A stretch of 64,000 bases of DNA, taken from assembly GCF_002117125.1 (NCBI RefSeq), contig NZ_CP019344.1:3224501-3288500 (forward strand). The letters are read 5' to 3'. This document shows, piece after piece, positions 56,601-64,000 of this stretch. The notes below the pieces were generated by a model. It searched no databases, was not told the DNA's origin, and was given only the letters and a program-made list of their open reading frames with translations. Every line of letters starts with the position of its first letter. Positions within the stretch are counted from its first letter, which is position 1. The translations under genes and the position numbers were made by a program. Source of the stretch: Nonlabens spongiae. GTDB taxonomy: Bacteria > Bacteroidota > Bacteroidia > Flavobacteriales > Flavobacteriaceae.

Positions 56601-57961
56601 AAGGTCAGCAAGTAGAGGTAGTAATCTCACGTACGGCTGAATCTAAATTGATGCACCCAAAAACGGGAATCTTGTTGAACAGTAACAACATTCCTTATGG
56701 TTCTGAGCTTTACGCTAAGCCTGGTGCTAAGATTGCTAAGGGTGACCTAATTGCTAAATGGGATCCATTTAACGGTGTAATCATATCTGAATTTGCAGGT
56801 AAGATCAAGTTTGAGAATATCATTCAGGGTACTACATTCCAAGTAGAGACTGATGAACAAACTGGATATGAAGAGAAAGTAATTTCTGATTCTCGTGATA
56901 AGAAATTGATACCTACGCTTCACATTGTTGATAGCAAAGGAGAAACATTGATTTCTTACAACTTACCAGTAGGTGCACACCTTATGGTTAATGATGATGA
57001 TAAGATTAAAGTAGGTAAGGTGCTTGTGAAGATTCCACGTAAGTCTGCCAAGGCGGGTGATATTACAGGAGGTCTTCCACGTGTGACAGAGCTCTTTGAG
57101 GCACGTAACCCATCAAATCCAGCTGTTGTGACTGAAATAGATGGTGTAGTTTCCTTCGGTAAGATCAAGCGAGGTAATCGTGAGATCATCATCACCTCTA
57201 AAACTGATGAGACTAAGAAATACCTAGTGAAACTCTCTAATCAAATTCTTGTACAAGAAAATGATTATGTAAGAGCAGGTATGCCACTATCTGATGGTTC
57301 CATTACTCCGAAAGATATTCTTGCTATCAAAGGGCCGAGTGCTGTACAACAGTACTTAGTAAATGAGGTACAGGAAGTTTATCGTCTACAAGGTGTGAAG
57401 ATCAACGACAAGCACTTTGAGGTAGTTGTGAGACAGATGATGCGTAAAGTACGTATCGTTGATCCAGGAGATGGAGTATTCTTAGAAAACCAGATGGTTC
57501 ACAAAGAAGATTTCATCCTTGAAAACGATCGCCTATACGGAATGAAAGTAGTAGAAAACGCAGGTGATTCTGATAACTTGAAAGAAGGACAGATTGTTTC
57601 TCCACGTGAGTTGAGAGATGAGAACTCCATCTTGAGAAGAGAAGACAAAACTCTTGTAGAAGCAAGAGATGTGATGCCAGCAACGGCAGAGCCAGTTCTT
57701 CAAGGTATCACTCGTGCATCGCTACAGACTAAATCATTTATTAGTGCAGCATCGTTCCAGGAAACAACTAAGGTTCTTAATGAGGCAGCTGTAAGTGGTA
57801 AAGTAGATACGCTAGAAGGTCTTAAGGAAAATGTGATCGTAGGTCACAGAATCCCTGCAGGTACTGGTATGCGCAGCTATAATAACATCATCGTAGGTTC
57901 AAAAGAAGAGTTTGAGCGTTTGATGCAGGCTAAAGATGAACCACAAGTAAATTATAACTAG
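53654..57961 (+). CDS. rpoC: RNA polymerase beta' subunit
   Basis: The ATG at 53654 gives 1435 residues; a longer frame would translate the palindrome. The zinc site ([16 protein letters not shown]), the Mg-binding NADFDGDQM and the trigger-loop/bridge-helix segments are all intact. It ends two bases before the DUF3467 gene. Confidence 0.98.
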   Translation: MARHRDNQVQKKFNQISIGLASPESILAESRGEVLKPETINYRTHKPERDGLFCERIFGPVKDYECACGKYKRIRYKGIVCDRCGVEVTEKKVRRDRIGHINLVVPVAHIWYFRSLPNKIGYLLGLPSKKLDMIIYYERYVVIQPGIAKNAEGDPVQEMDFLTEEEYLDILDSLPQENMYLEDNDPNKFIAKMGAECLIEILQRIDLESLSYDLRHKANNETSKQRKTEALKRLQVVEALKESNERRENKPEWMIMKVIPVIPPELRPLVPLDGGRFATSDLNDLYRRVIIRNNRLKRLMEIKAPEVILRNEKRMLQESVDSLLDNTRKSSAVKTDSNRPLKSLSDSLKGKQGRFRQNLLGKRVDYSARSVIVVGPELKLYECGLPKDMAAELYKPFIIRKLIERGIVKTVKSAKKIIDKKEPVVWDILENVLKGHPVLLNRAPTLHRLGIQAFQPKLIEGKAIQLHPLVCTAFNADFDGDQMAVHLPLGPEAILEAQLLMLASHNILNPANGSPIAVPSQDMVLGLYYMTKLRRTDEKHTVKGEDLTFYGPEELIIAFNEKRVDINAPVKCRIELLQEDGTYKKELIETTAGRVIFNEKVPNEAGYINEVLTKKALRDIIGDILKVTDVPRTAAFLDEIKDLGYGFAFRGGLSFSLGDIMIPEEKQAMIDEANTKVDAIRNNYGMGLITQNERYNQVIDVWTATNAQLTELSMKNIREDQQGFNSVYMMLDSGARGSKEQIRQLTGMRGLMAKPKKSNSGGGEIIENPILSNFKEGLSILEYFISTHGARKGLADTALKTADAGYLTRRLHDVAQDVIVSVKDCETLRGIEVSALKKNEEVMEKLGSRVLGRTALHDVIDPATQDVIVAAGELITDKIADAIDASDLETVEVRSPLTCEAPKGICEKCYGRNLATNRPVMRGEAVGVIAAQSIGEPGTQLTLRTFHVGGVAGNVSEENTIVAKNEGILEIEDLKTVTGENSEGQQVEVVISRTAESKLMHPKTGILLNSNNIPYGSELYAKPGAKIAKGDLIAKWDPFNGVIISEFAGKIKFENIIQGTTFQVETDEQTGYEEKVISDSRDKKLIPTLHIVDSKGETLISYNLPVGAHLMVNDDDKIKVGKVLVKIPRKSAKAGDITGGLPRVTELFEARNPSNPAVVTEIDGVVSFGKIKRGNREIIITSKTDETKKYLVKLSNQILVQENDYVRAGMPLSDGSITPKDILAIKGPSAVQQYLVNEVQEVYRLQGVKINDKHFEVVVRQMMRKVRIVDPGDGVFLENQMVHKEDFILENDRLYGMKVVENAGDSDNLKEGQIVSPRELRDENSILRREDKTLVEARDVMPATAEPVLQGITRASLQTKSFISAASFQETTKVLNEAAVSGKVDTLEGLKENVIVGHRIPAGTGMRSYNNIIVGSKEEFERLMQAKDEPQVNYN

Positions 57962-57963
57962 TA

Positions 57964-58275
57964 ATGGCAAACAATAATCCAGATCAAAACAAGATCAACA
58001 TAGAGGTTGATGAAAAAACGGCAGAGGGACAATACAGCAACCTAGCTATTATCAACCATTCAGTTTCGGAATTTGTTGTTGATTTTGTGAACATCATGCC
58101 TGGAAATCCCAAGTCAAAGGTGAAGTCCAGAATAATTCTGACTCCGCAACACGCTAAGCGACTTGCTAAAGCATTGAGCGATAACGTGAGGAAGTTTGAG
58201 AATGCTCATGGTGAGATCAAGGATTATGATCAACCGCCCATTCCTTTAAATTTTGGCCCTACGGGTCAAGCATAA
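57964..58275 (+). CDS. DUF3467 protein
   Basis: The 103-residue protein has the DUF3467 core (YSNLAIINHSVSEFVVDFVNIMPG, ILTPQHAKRLAKAL). It is found directly after rpoC across Bacteroidetes, which suggests a role linked to transcription, though none is established. A terminator follows. Confidence 0.88.
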   Translation: MANNNPDQNKINIEVDEKTAEGQYSNLAIINHSVSEFVVDFVNIMPGNPKSKVKSRIILTPQHAKRLAKALSDNVRKFENAHGEIKDYDQPPIPLNFGPTGQA

Positions 58276-58280
58276 AACAA

Positions 58281-58309
58281 AACCCGGCTCGTGAGAGTCG
58301 GGTTTTTTG
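58281..58309 (+). terminator. Intrinsic terminator after the rpoBC operon
   Basis: AACCCGGCT pairs with AGTCGGGTT and is followed by a T-run, immediately after the DUF3467 stop. Confidence 0.85.
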
Positions 58310-58317
58310 TTTAGTGC

Positions 58318-58447
58318 TATCTGTCACTCTGAACCCGACGATGGGAGGGATTCAGAATCTCTAACTATAAGTCTCGATACATTTATCTCCCTACGTCCCA
58401 ATCAAGTAGATGCTGAATCGCGTTCCACTTGTCCAGCATGACAGATA
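58318..58447. repeat. MITE-like element with inverted ends
   Basis: TATCTGTCA (58318-58326) and TGACAGATA (58439-58447) are perfect inverted ends. The similarity extends inward for about 45 bp on each side (GATTCAGAATCT on one arm, GATTCAGCATCT on the other strand). No coding capacity. It resembles the GTCAT-CTGAA-type dispersed repeats of flavobacteria. Confidence 0.6.
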
Positions 58448-58531
58448 GATAGTAAGTTTTGTTTAGATGAACGCATCTCCAGGTCTTATAACGCGAAAAA
58501 GTTTGAGGGCTGAGGCACTCGATGCTCATTA

Positions 58532-58581
58532 TTGTTAGGGAGGAAAATTCAAATCGTTCTCGGCTGCGCTCGACCTAACAA
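58532..58581. repeat. Short inverted repeat element
   Basis: TTGTTAGG (58532-58539) and CCTAACAA (58574-58581) enclose a segment with CGTTCTCGGCTGCGCTCG. A diverged relative may lie at 5921-5990. Confidence 0.45.
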
Positions 58582-58615
58582 CTAATTTAAATGTAATATT
58601 CCCTATTTTCCCAAT

Positions 58616-59548
58616 ATGAAAAAGGTGTGGTGTGTATTGGTTTATCTCGCTTTCGCGAAAGCGTTACTAGCACAGCAAGATCTTCAATACACACATTATA
58701 GGTACAATCCGACCCTGATCAATCCAGCCTACGCGGGATCAAGGGAAGCGGCAACAATCACGGGAATGTACCGAGCGCAATGGGTAGGGCTGGACGGTGC
58801 GCCGGTCACTCAGGTTCTCACAGCGCACTCACCGGTGGGAGAAAGTGGAGTAGGACTGGGGCTGAGCTTATTTCAAGATCAGATAGGACCCGCCAGAGAA
58901 ACTTTTGTGGGAGTAGATGGAAGTTATGCTTTGGATTTTGAGAATGGAAACAAGCTTTACTTCGGACTAAAAGCTGGATTTCAATTATTAGATGTAGACT
59001 TCAATCGAGCCAATATTTTTGACCGGACTGATCCGGAATTGTTGCAAAATGTCGATAATGAATTCGCTCCCATAGTAGGAGTAGGGCTTTTTTATCAGAG
59101 TGATCGATGGTATGCCGGCCTGAGCACACCAAATATGTTTCAAAATGAACATTTCGACGAAGACTCAGATCTAAACGACCGCTTTATTGCTCGAGAATCC
59201 ATTCACTTTTATGCAACCGGTGGCTATGTTTTTGACATCAATAATGCGATCGAATTGATGCCGGCAACGATCTTAAAATACGTTGAGGAAGCTCCGCTAC
59301 AAATAGACCTCACGTCAAACGTGCGATTCTATGAGCGCTTTACGCTGGGCGTTGCCTACCGGTGGGATGCTGCGGTGAGTGGATTGGCTGCGTTTCAAAT
59401 CAACAATAACTTTCTGGTAGGTTTTGCGTATGATCGTGAAGTGACTGATCTGGGCAATACGCAGTTCAATAGCGGTAGTTATGAAGTGTTTTTACGTTAT
59501 GAGATTTTTAGTAACCCGAGGGTGATGAACTCGCCGAGGTTTTTTTGA
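58616..59548 (+). CDS. PorP/SprF-like outer membrane protein
   Basis: The 310-residue protein has the PorP/SprF start after its signal peptide (DLQYTHYRYNPTLINPAYAGSRE) and a beta-rich body ending with ILRYEIF-like strands, as in type IX secretion partner proteins. These often anchor a neighbouring secreted adhesin, but none is adjacent here. Residues 12-16 (AFAKA), within the signal peptide, are encoded by a perfect core palindrome, which puts a Lys into the hydrophobic part. Confidence 0.9.
   Translation: MKKVWCVLVYLAFAKALLAQQDLQYTHYRYNPTLINPAYAGSREAATITGMYRAQWVGLDGAPVTQVLTAHSPVGESGVGLGLSLFQDQIGPARETFVGVDGSYALDFENGNKLYFGLKAGFQLLDVDFNRANIFDRTDPELLQNVDNEFAPIVGVGLFYQSDRWYAGLSTPNMFQNEHFDEDSDLNDRFIARESIHFYATGGYVFDINNAIELMPATILKYVEEAPLQIDLTSNVRFYERFTLGVAYRWDAAVSGLAAFQINNNFLVGFAYDREVTDLGNTQFNSGSYEVFLRYEIFSNPRVMNSPRFF
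58648..58663. repeat. Core palindrome inside the PorP-like signal peptide
   Basis: Perfect copy, AFAKA frame, 11 codons after the start. Confidence 0.9.
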
Positions 59549-59632
59549 ATCGAAAAGTCGGTAAATTGTATGTATCCTTGTCTTAACAGAATCATTTTGT
59601 AAGAAATATATTACTTGGATAAATTTAAATTT

Positions 59633-59655
59633 AACATATTTTTCAAAAATATGTT
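59633..59655. promoter_or_regulatory. Perfect inverted repeat upstream of an unrecognised gene
   Basis: AACATATTTTT and AAAAATATGTT are separated by one C, giving a perfect 11-bp dyad. It lies just upstream of a -7 box TAGTTTTG (59663-59670), so it could be an operator or a weak hairpin. Confidence 0.5.
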
Positions 59656-59687
59656 TTCTAGGTAGTTTTGTTCCTCAAATTTAAGTC

Positions 59688-60098
59688 ATGAGAAAAAGAG
59701 TCAATCGACCATCGAAATCATTACAAAAAGGGGCGATATTCCGTTCAGAACTTCCTGGAGTGTCAGGTGATCACGTCTGTTTTTTGTTACAAGATGTTGA
59801 AGATACCTCAATTGTAGATTGCTTACCTGTTTGCAACTTGACGAGTAATCCAGGTAATCAATTCGATTTTGTGTTGGAAGTGAGTATGTTTCACCTACCA
59901 GATAGGTGGTTCGATGTTAAAAAGAGAGCATCTTATGTAGTAAGTAATCTAAATGATTGTATAAATGAGTGGGTACTAAAAAGAGTAAATATTTTGGGCA
60001 ATCTAGTTCAATACCAGCCAACTCTTTGGAGTTATATTTGCTATAGTATAAGGAATAACCACATTTCTGATAAATTTAATTCAATTTGCGATTGTTAA
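59688..60098 (+). CDS. Unrecognised 136-residue protein
   Basis: The product starts MRKRVNRPSKSLQKGAIFR and has a beta-rich middle (HVCFLLQDVEDTS, FDFVLEVSMFHLP). I see no signal peptide, membrane segment or known motif. A distant PemK/MazF-like toxin fold is conceivable from the GAIFRSELPG...VCFLL opening, but no antitoxin is adjacent. The surroundings are AT-rich, unlike the flanking housekeeping genes, and the gene has its own promoter-like box and dyad upstream, which suggests recent acquisition. Confidence 0.6.
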   Translation: MRKRVNRPSKSLQKGAIFRSELPGVSGDHVCFLLQDVEDTSIVDCLPVCNLTSNPGNQFDFVLEVSMFHLPDRWFDVKKRASYVVSNLNDCINEWVLKRVNILGNLVQYQPTLWSYICYSIRNNHISDKFNSICDC

Positions 60099-60230
60099 TA
60101 AGCAAATTTATTGATGATGTAAGTAGATTCATTAGAAAGTAATTCTACCAGCTGTTACTTTTGCTTGTTACAGGAAGATTTATTGTGTTTCCTTTATGAT
60201 TTAATTTTTTCTAATTTATTTGCCGCTGGC

Positions 60231-60247
60231 GCCGAGTTGCACTCGGT
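60231..60247. repeat. GC-rich hairpin, possible repeat remnant
   Basis: CCGAGT and ACTCGG pair around TGC within a GC-rich patch (60222-60259) that stands out in an AT-rich 170-bp gap. It lies 20 bases from the methyltransferase stop and could also serve as its transcript end. Confidence 0.4.
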
Positions 60248-60268
60248 GACCACGCAACCTTGATAATC

Positions 60269-60922
60269 CTACCTTAAAGTAAACAATTTAGTCACTATCC
60301 TCCCCATCTTACCACCTAAATCAACCGCCAGTATCTCCTTCTCCTCAACAACATCCAATTCGAATGGCGGCTCAGTAAGAACCACACCGCTATTCCTCTT
60401 CAATCGCGTTCCTTGACCTGAGATGATGTCTAGATTCGGGACGAATTCACCATTAGGTAAATGTTCAGTCAGTATAAGATACTTGTAGGTTTTGAGTTTA
60501 GCTACAATGGCTGAGATCTCAGCATTCGATAAATGCTGCAGGACTTGGCGTAAGAATACGCAATCGGCTGGGGGAAGGGGAACTGTTGCGATATCGAGGC
60601 ACTTAAATTGTAACTTGGGGTGGTGAAAGTTGGATCTGTTATGATTAATCAAATCTTGAACAATATCAACCGCTGTATAACTGAAAACCTGATCAAGAAA
60701 ATGTCTGCCCACATTGAAATCGCCGCAACCCAAATCGCAAACGGACAATTTGTTTTCAAAAGAATTCAAAAATTCTTTAACCACTTGGATATACGGCGCA
60801 ATTATTTCATGATCGTGAGAACCTTCTCCAGAATAGAATGCGTCACCGTTCTTACCCCATAGACCTAATTTATAGATCTGGTCCATTGCGGCTTTGGTGG
60901 GCCATGGTTTTTTGGTTTTCAT
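60269..60922 (-). CDS. Class I SAM-dependent methyltransferase
   Basis: I start at the ATG at 60922 (217 residues); an in-frame ATG at 61015 would add 31 residues that cross the divergent gene's start. The SAM-binding motif LSVCDLGCGDFNVG is near residue 70, and motif post I TAVDIVQD follows. The substrate is unknown. It is divergent from the toxin-antitoxin pair. Confidence 0.82.
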   Translation of the reverse strand: MKTKKPWPTKAAMDQIYKLGLWGKNGDAFYSGEGSHDHEIIAPYIQVVKEFLNSFENKLSVCDLGCGDFNVGRHFLDQVFSYTAVDIVQDLINHNRSNFHHPKLQFKCLDIATVPLPPADCVFLRQVLQHLSNAEISAIVAKLKTYKYLILTEHLPNGEFVPNLDIISGQGTRLKRNSGVVLTEPPFELDVVEEKEILAVDLGGKMGRIVTKLFTLR

Positions 60923-61002
60923 GATCTTACATTGAAAAGTTGAAGTTAATTTTACAAGTCGGTTCGAACAGATTAAATTAAATTTGAATAAACGACTCTC
61001 CC

Positions 61003-61215
61003 ATGAAAATTTCAAAAATCAGAAAAAAACTTCGTGATTATGTAGAAATAGGGGATGAAGAATTTTTGAATGTATTGATGGAAACAGCTAGCGTTTACAT
61101 TGAACAAAAAAAGCTGGATCAATCTATAGCTGAGGGAGAACAGGATATCGCAAAGGGTAATTTACACTCCCAGTCTGAGGTTCAGAAAATGATTGAAGCT
61201 TGGACAGAAAATTAA
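61003..61215 (+). CDS. Putative antitoxin of a ParE/RelE-type module
   Basis: The 70-residue protein is mostly helical and charged (EQKKLDQSIAEGEQDIAKGNLHS). It has the size and C-terminal 'EGxxDIxxGxxxS' pattern of antitoxins that accompany ParE-like toxins. Its stop overlaps the toxin start by 16 bases. A -7 box (TAAATTTG, 60979-60986) lies 16 bases before the ATG. Confidence 0.75.
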   Translation: MKISKIRKKLRDYVEIGDEEFLNVLMETASVYIEQKKLDQSIAEGEQDIAKGNLHSQSEVQKMIEAWTEN

Positions 61216-61523
61216 AACCCGTCAAGTGGACTTCTAGGTCACTCAAGGATTTGAAAAGTATCACGGAGTTTTATATTGAATTATATAGCTCTTCAAAGAC
61301 TAGGGAGATCATCACTAATATTAGGAAAAGCACCGAGGTTTTAGAGCGTGAAAATCCTGAAAGTTCCGAGATTGGCTCAGTCGATACTGCTTTTAATCAT
61401 CCAAAATTTGAATATCGCAAATTGACCAACCATTACTGTAAAATCACCTATCGAATAGGTAAAGATGACATATATATAGTGCGTGTTTTTGACCTTAGGC
61501 AAAACCCTAAAAAGAATTTGTAA
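61200..61523 (+). CDS. ParE/RelE-type toxin
   Basis: The 107-residue protein (TTG start at 61200) has the RelE/ParE pattern: VKWTSRSLKDLKSITEFY at the start, EYRKLTNHYCKITYRI in the middle and YIVRVFDLRQNPKK at the end. Such toxins inhibit gyrase or cut mRNA. The overlap with the upstream antitoxin gene supports a two-gene module. Confidence 0.82.
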   Translation: MDRKLKPVKWTSRSLKDLKSITEFYIELYSSSKTREIITNIRKSTEVLERENPESSEIGSVDTAFNHPKFEYRKLTNHYCKITYRIGKDDIYIVRVFDLRQNPKKNL

Positions 61524-61534
61524 CTAGTTTTACC

Positions 61535-63145
61535 CTAGGCCTTCCTCTCAGACAAGCGCTCAAACTCACTCACAAAATGAAATTTGATACCGGGATATTT
61601 CTGCTGGGTCATTTGGAGTGAAAAAGCCGAGTCGGCAAAAAAGACCAGTTGGCCTCTTTTGTCCTTAGCAAGAAATTTTGCCTTGACGCGTTTGAAATCG
61701 TTGAATTCTTCACTTTCCCAGTCCGCTGTATCCACCCAGCAGGCTTTGTGAACATTCAAGTTTTCGTAAGAACATTTTGCCGAGTATTCATGCTCTAGTC
61801 TGTACTGGATTACCTCAAACTGCAGCGCACCTACAGTTCCTATAACCTTACGGCCATTGAGTTCCAGCGTAAACAACTGTGCGACTCCCTCATCCATCAG
61901 CTGGTCGATACCCTTGGCGAGCTGCTTGGATTTCATCGGGTCAGCATTGTTGATGTATCTAAAGTGCTCTGGAGAGAAGGATGGAATTCCTTTGTAATGC
62001 AATTCTTCTCCAGAGGTAAGTGTATCGCCTATTTTGAAATTACCGGTATCGTGAAGTCCCACGATGTCACCAGGATAGGAAACATCAACAATTTCTTTTT
62101 TCTCAGCAAAAAAGGCGTTGGGGCTGGAGAACTTCAGGTTTTTACCTAAGCGAACATGCTTGTAGGCCGTATTACGCTCAAATTTCCCGCTCACGATCTT
62201 AACGAATGCCAATCGATCACGGTGTTTAGGATCCATATTTGCATGGATCTTAAAAACAAAACCGCTGAAATCGTCTTCAAGAGGTTTTACTTCACGCTCT
62301 TCGGCATTTTTGGGACGTGGTGGTGGAGCTATTTCAATAAAGCCGTCGAGTAATTCTTTAACTCCAAAATTGTGCAATGCACTCCCGAAAAATACCGGTT
62401 GTAGATTCCCAGCTAGATATTCCTCTCTGTCAAAGTCTGGATAAATTCCCTGCACCAGTTCAAGTTCTTCTCTCAACTGATCTGCCGATGTATCGCCTAA
62501 AAGCTGATTTAATTTAGGATCGCTTAAATCTGAGATTTTAACCGTGTTATGAATATCTTTTGAGGTTTCGCCAGTGAAAAGATTAACATTCTTCTGGTGA
62601 AGGTTGTAAATTCCTTTCAAATCATAACCCATTCCTATGGGGAAGCTTAGTGGAGTAACGTGCAAACCTAGCTTTTGCTCAATCTCATCCAGCAGATCAA
62701 AAGCATCTTTACCCTCACGATCCATTTTGTTAATGAATACAATCATGGGAATCTGTCGCATACGACACACTTCAACCAGCTTTTCTGTTTGCTCCTCCAC
62801 ACCTTTTGCCACATCTACAACGACTATCACGCTGTCCACGGCAGTAAGCGTCCTAAAAGTATCTTCAGCAAAGTCCTTGTGGCCCGGTGTATCGAGAATA
62901 TTGATTTTTGTGCCATCATACTCAAACGCAAGTACTGAAGTAGCTACAGAAATTCCTCTCTGTCGCTCAATCTCCATAAAGTCACTCGCCGCACCTTTCT
63001 TTATCTTGTTGGACTTTACCGCACCCGCCTCTTGAATAGCGCCTCCGTAAAGAAGTAACTTCTCTGTAAGTGTGGTTTTACCAGCGTCTGGGTGAGAAAC
63101 AATACCAAAGGTTCTACGTCGCGCGACTTCGTCTTTAAACTTCAT
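61535..63145 (-). CDS. prfC: Peptide chain release factor 3
   Basis: The 536-residue GTPase has G1 SHPDAGKTTLTE, switch RQRGISVATSV, G3 DTPGHKDF and G4 NKMDREG, and the RF3 insertion AIQEAGAVK that distinguishes it from EF-G. It recycles RF1/RF2 after termination. It is a single gene convergent with the toxin gene. The 247-bp gap upstream holds no feature I can name. Confidence 0.96.
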   Translation of the reverse strand: MKFKDEVARRRTFGIVSHPDAGKTTLTEKLLLYGGAIQEAGAVKSNKIKKGAASDFMEIERQRGISVATSVLAFEYDGTKINILDTPGHKDFAEDTFRTLTAVDSVIVVVDVAKGVEEQTEKLVEVCRMRQIPMIVFINKMDREGKDAFDLLDEIEQKLGLHVTPLSFPIGMGYDLKGIYNLHQKNVNLFTGETSKDIHNTVKISDLSDPKLNQLLGDTSADQLREELELVQGIYPDFDREEYLAGNLQPVFFGSALHNFGVKELLDGFIEIAPPPRPKNAEEREVKPLEDDFSGFVFKIHANMDPKHRDRLAFVKIVSGKFERNTAYKHVRLGKNLKFSSPNAFFAEKKEIVDVSYPGDIVGLHDTGNFKIGDTLTSGEELHYKGIPSFSPEHFRYINNADPMKSKQLAKGIDQLMDEGVAQLFTLELNGRKVIGTVGALQFEVIQYRLEHEYSAKCSYENLNVHKACWVDTADWESEEFNDFKRVKAKFLAKDKRGQLVFFADSAFSLQMTQQKYPGIKFHFVSEFERLSERKA

Positions 63146-63392
63146 GTGATCAATGTAAAGGGCTGCAAAAATACGAGGTTAGTTCATGTGCATCAATGAT
63201 TTTAAGGGGTCTTTTATTTACTGCGATAACAGCGAGAAAAATTCAAAATAGACCTGTGATTTTTGATGAATCCGCAGTTGAAATCAAGCTACAGGGCTTT
63301 CTGGTAATAAGTTTGTTATTTTAATCTCTCATAAGCTCCCAAAATTGCAGCAACAATTATATTCGTAGCTTACTTAAAACAGAAGTCGCATT

Positions 63393-64000
63393 ATGGTAAC
63401 GCTTAAAGATTTAGCCACTACGCTAGGTGTTTCAGTTTCTACGGTGTCTAAAGCGCTGAAAGACAGTCCGGAAATTAGTGAGGAAACCATAAAGCGGGTA
63501 AAGAATATTGCTAAAGAACTCAATTACAGACCCAACACACTAGCCCTAAGCCTCAAAAATCGCAAAACGATGACTATAGGGGTTTTGATACCAGACATAT
63601 TAAACAAATTTTTCTCAAAAATTCTTTATGGCCTTGAACTGGAGGCTCAAAAATCGGGTTATCAGATCATCACTTGTTTAACAAATGAATCACTTGAACG
63701 GGAGAAAAAAGCGCTGGATCTACTCTCAAATGGTAGCGTTGATGGTTTTATACTATCATGCGCCAGAGAAACTCAAACTGAAAACAGCATCGACCATTTT
63801 AAAAATATTATAGACCAGGGGACACCCATCGTTATGTTTGACCGTGTGGCAAATGATGTAGATTGTGATAAGGTCATTATGGATGATTATAAAGCCGCTT
63901 ACCAAGCTACTAAAAAACTGATTAGTGAAGGGCGTGAGAACATTGTGCTTTTTGACCGATTAGAGGGTTTGAGTGTAGGTAAACTACGCATTTTGGGCTA
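63393..64000 (+). CDS. LacI family transcriptional regulator, N-terminal part
   Basis: The frame is open from the ATG at 63393 to the window end (202 codons). The LacI helix-turn-helix (VTLKDLATTLGVSVSTVSKALKD) is followed by the hinge helix region (NYRPNTLALSLK) and the periplasmic-binding-like domain (TIGVLIPDI, VDGFILSCARE, IVMFDRVANDVDCDKV). It probably controls a sugar-use locus beyond the window; the effector is unknown. Confidence 0.93.
   Translation, partial: MVTLKDLATTLGVSVSTVSKALKDSPEISEETIKRVKNIAKELNYRPNTLALSLKNRKTMTIGVLIPDILNKFFSKILYGLELEAQKSGYQIITCLTNESLEREKKALDLLSNGSVDGFILSCARETQTENSIDHFKNIIDQGTPIVMFDRVANDVDCDKVIMDDYKAAYQATKKLISEGRENIVLFDRLEGLSVGKLRILG

Larger units (their letters stand above)
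58276..58615. other. 340-bp gene-free region with two repeat elements
   Basis: It contains the terminator (58281-58309), a 130-bp element with inverted ends (58318-58447) and a 50-bp inverted repeat (58532-58581). No reading frame of note was found. Confidence 0.7.

Noticed and set aside
6052-58663. Idea that the palindromes are ordinary intrinsic terminators.
   Set aside because: Most copies have no following T-run on either strand, and several lie inside genes or in the rpoB-rpoC and tRNA spacers.
1-64000. CRISPR array.
   Set aside because: The dispersed palindromes are not regularly spaced and no cas genes are present.

Overview
The window is chromosomal DNA from a member of the Bacteroidota, almost certainly a marine-type Flavobacteriaceae. 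The evidence is as follows. Genes lack Shine-Dalgarno sequences except rpsU. Promoters of the Bacteroidetes TTTG-N18/19-TAnnTTTG type are visible before rpsU and the tRNA cluster. There is a PorP/SprF-like gleiding/type IX secretion protein, and families largely confined to this phylum (DUF3667, DUF2851, DUF3467, DUF6495-like). Ribosomal protein and RNA polymerase gene orders are typical of the group. The genus cannot be fixed from the sequence alone.

Layout. 1-5000: end of folP, cdaA (c-di-AMP synthase) and a DUF3667 gene on the plus strand, then truA, a small membrane protein and an MsbA-like ABC exporter on the minus strand. 5186-17850: a minus-strand MacAB-like efflux cluster with an adaptor, two ATPases, three full-length FtsX/MacB permeases and one decayed permease, interrupted by a Uma2-like gene and a frameshifted exported protein. 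A divergent NtrC-type regulator and histidine kinase (18083-20762) follow, and a 34-bp sequence shared by two promoters of the cluster is a candidate binding site for that regulator. 21780-22892: rpsF-rpsR-rplI. 22962-44622: housekeeping and accessory genes, including Nudix, GH16 lipoprotein, menC, CPBP protease, menE, dnaA, ribD, DUF2851, a potassium channel, an unusual AGCS symporter fusion, acyl-CoA dehydrogenase, rpsU, a XerD-type recombinase and hpf. 44733-58275: a tRNA cluster, tuf, tRNA-Trp, secE, nusG, rplKAJL, rpoBC and DUF3467. 58318-64000: repeats, a PorP-like protein, an AT-rich stretch with an unrecognised gene, a methyltransferase, a toxin-antitoxin pair, prfC and the start of a LacI-type regulator.

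The most striking feature is a dispersed 16-bp perfect palindrome, CGCTTTCGCGAAAGCG. It occurs 17 times exactly in 64 kb, plus one degenerate copy and two 49-bp copies in which exactly 33 bp sit inside the palindrome. It has no stop codon in any frame and reads only as RFRES, AFAKA or LSRKR. Copies lie between genes and also in frame inside at least seven proteins (menC, a Nudix hydrolase, DUF2851, a helix-hairpin-helix protein, an ABC exporter, the C-terminus of an EamA transporter and the signal peptide of a PorP-like protein). Paralogous sites downstream of the duplicated permease genes carry the 16-bp form in three cases and the 49-bp form in one, which shows that the long form arises by gain (or the short form by loss) of 33 bp at the same site. 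This resembles Rickettsia palindromic elements in behaviour, but the sequence is unrelated as far as I can tell.
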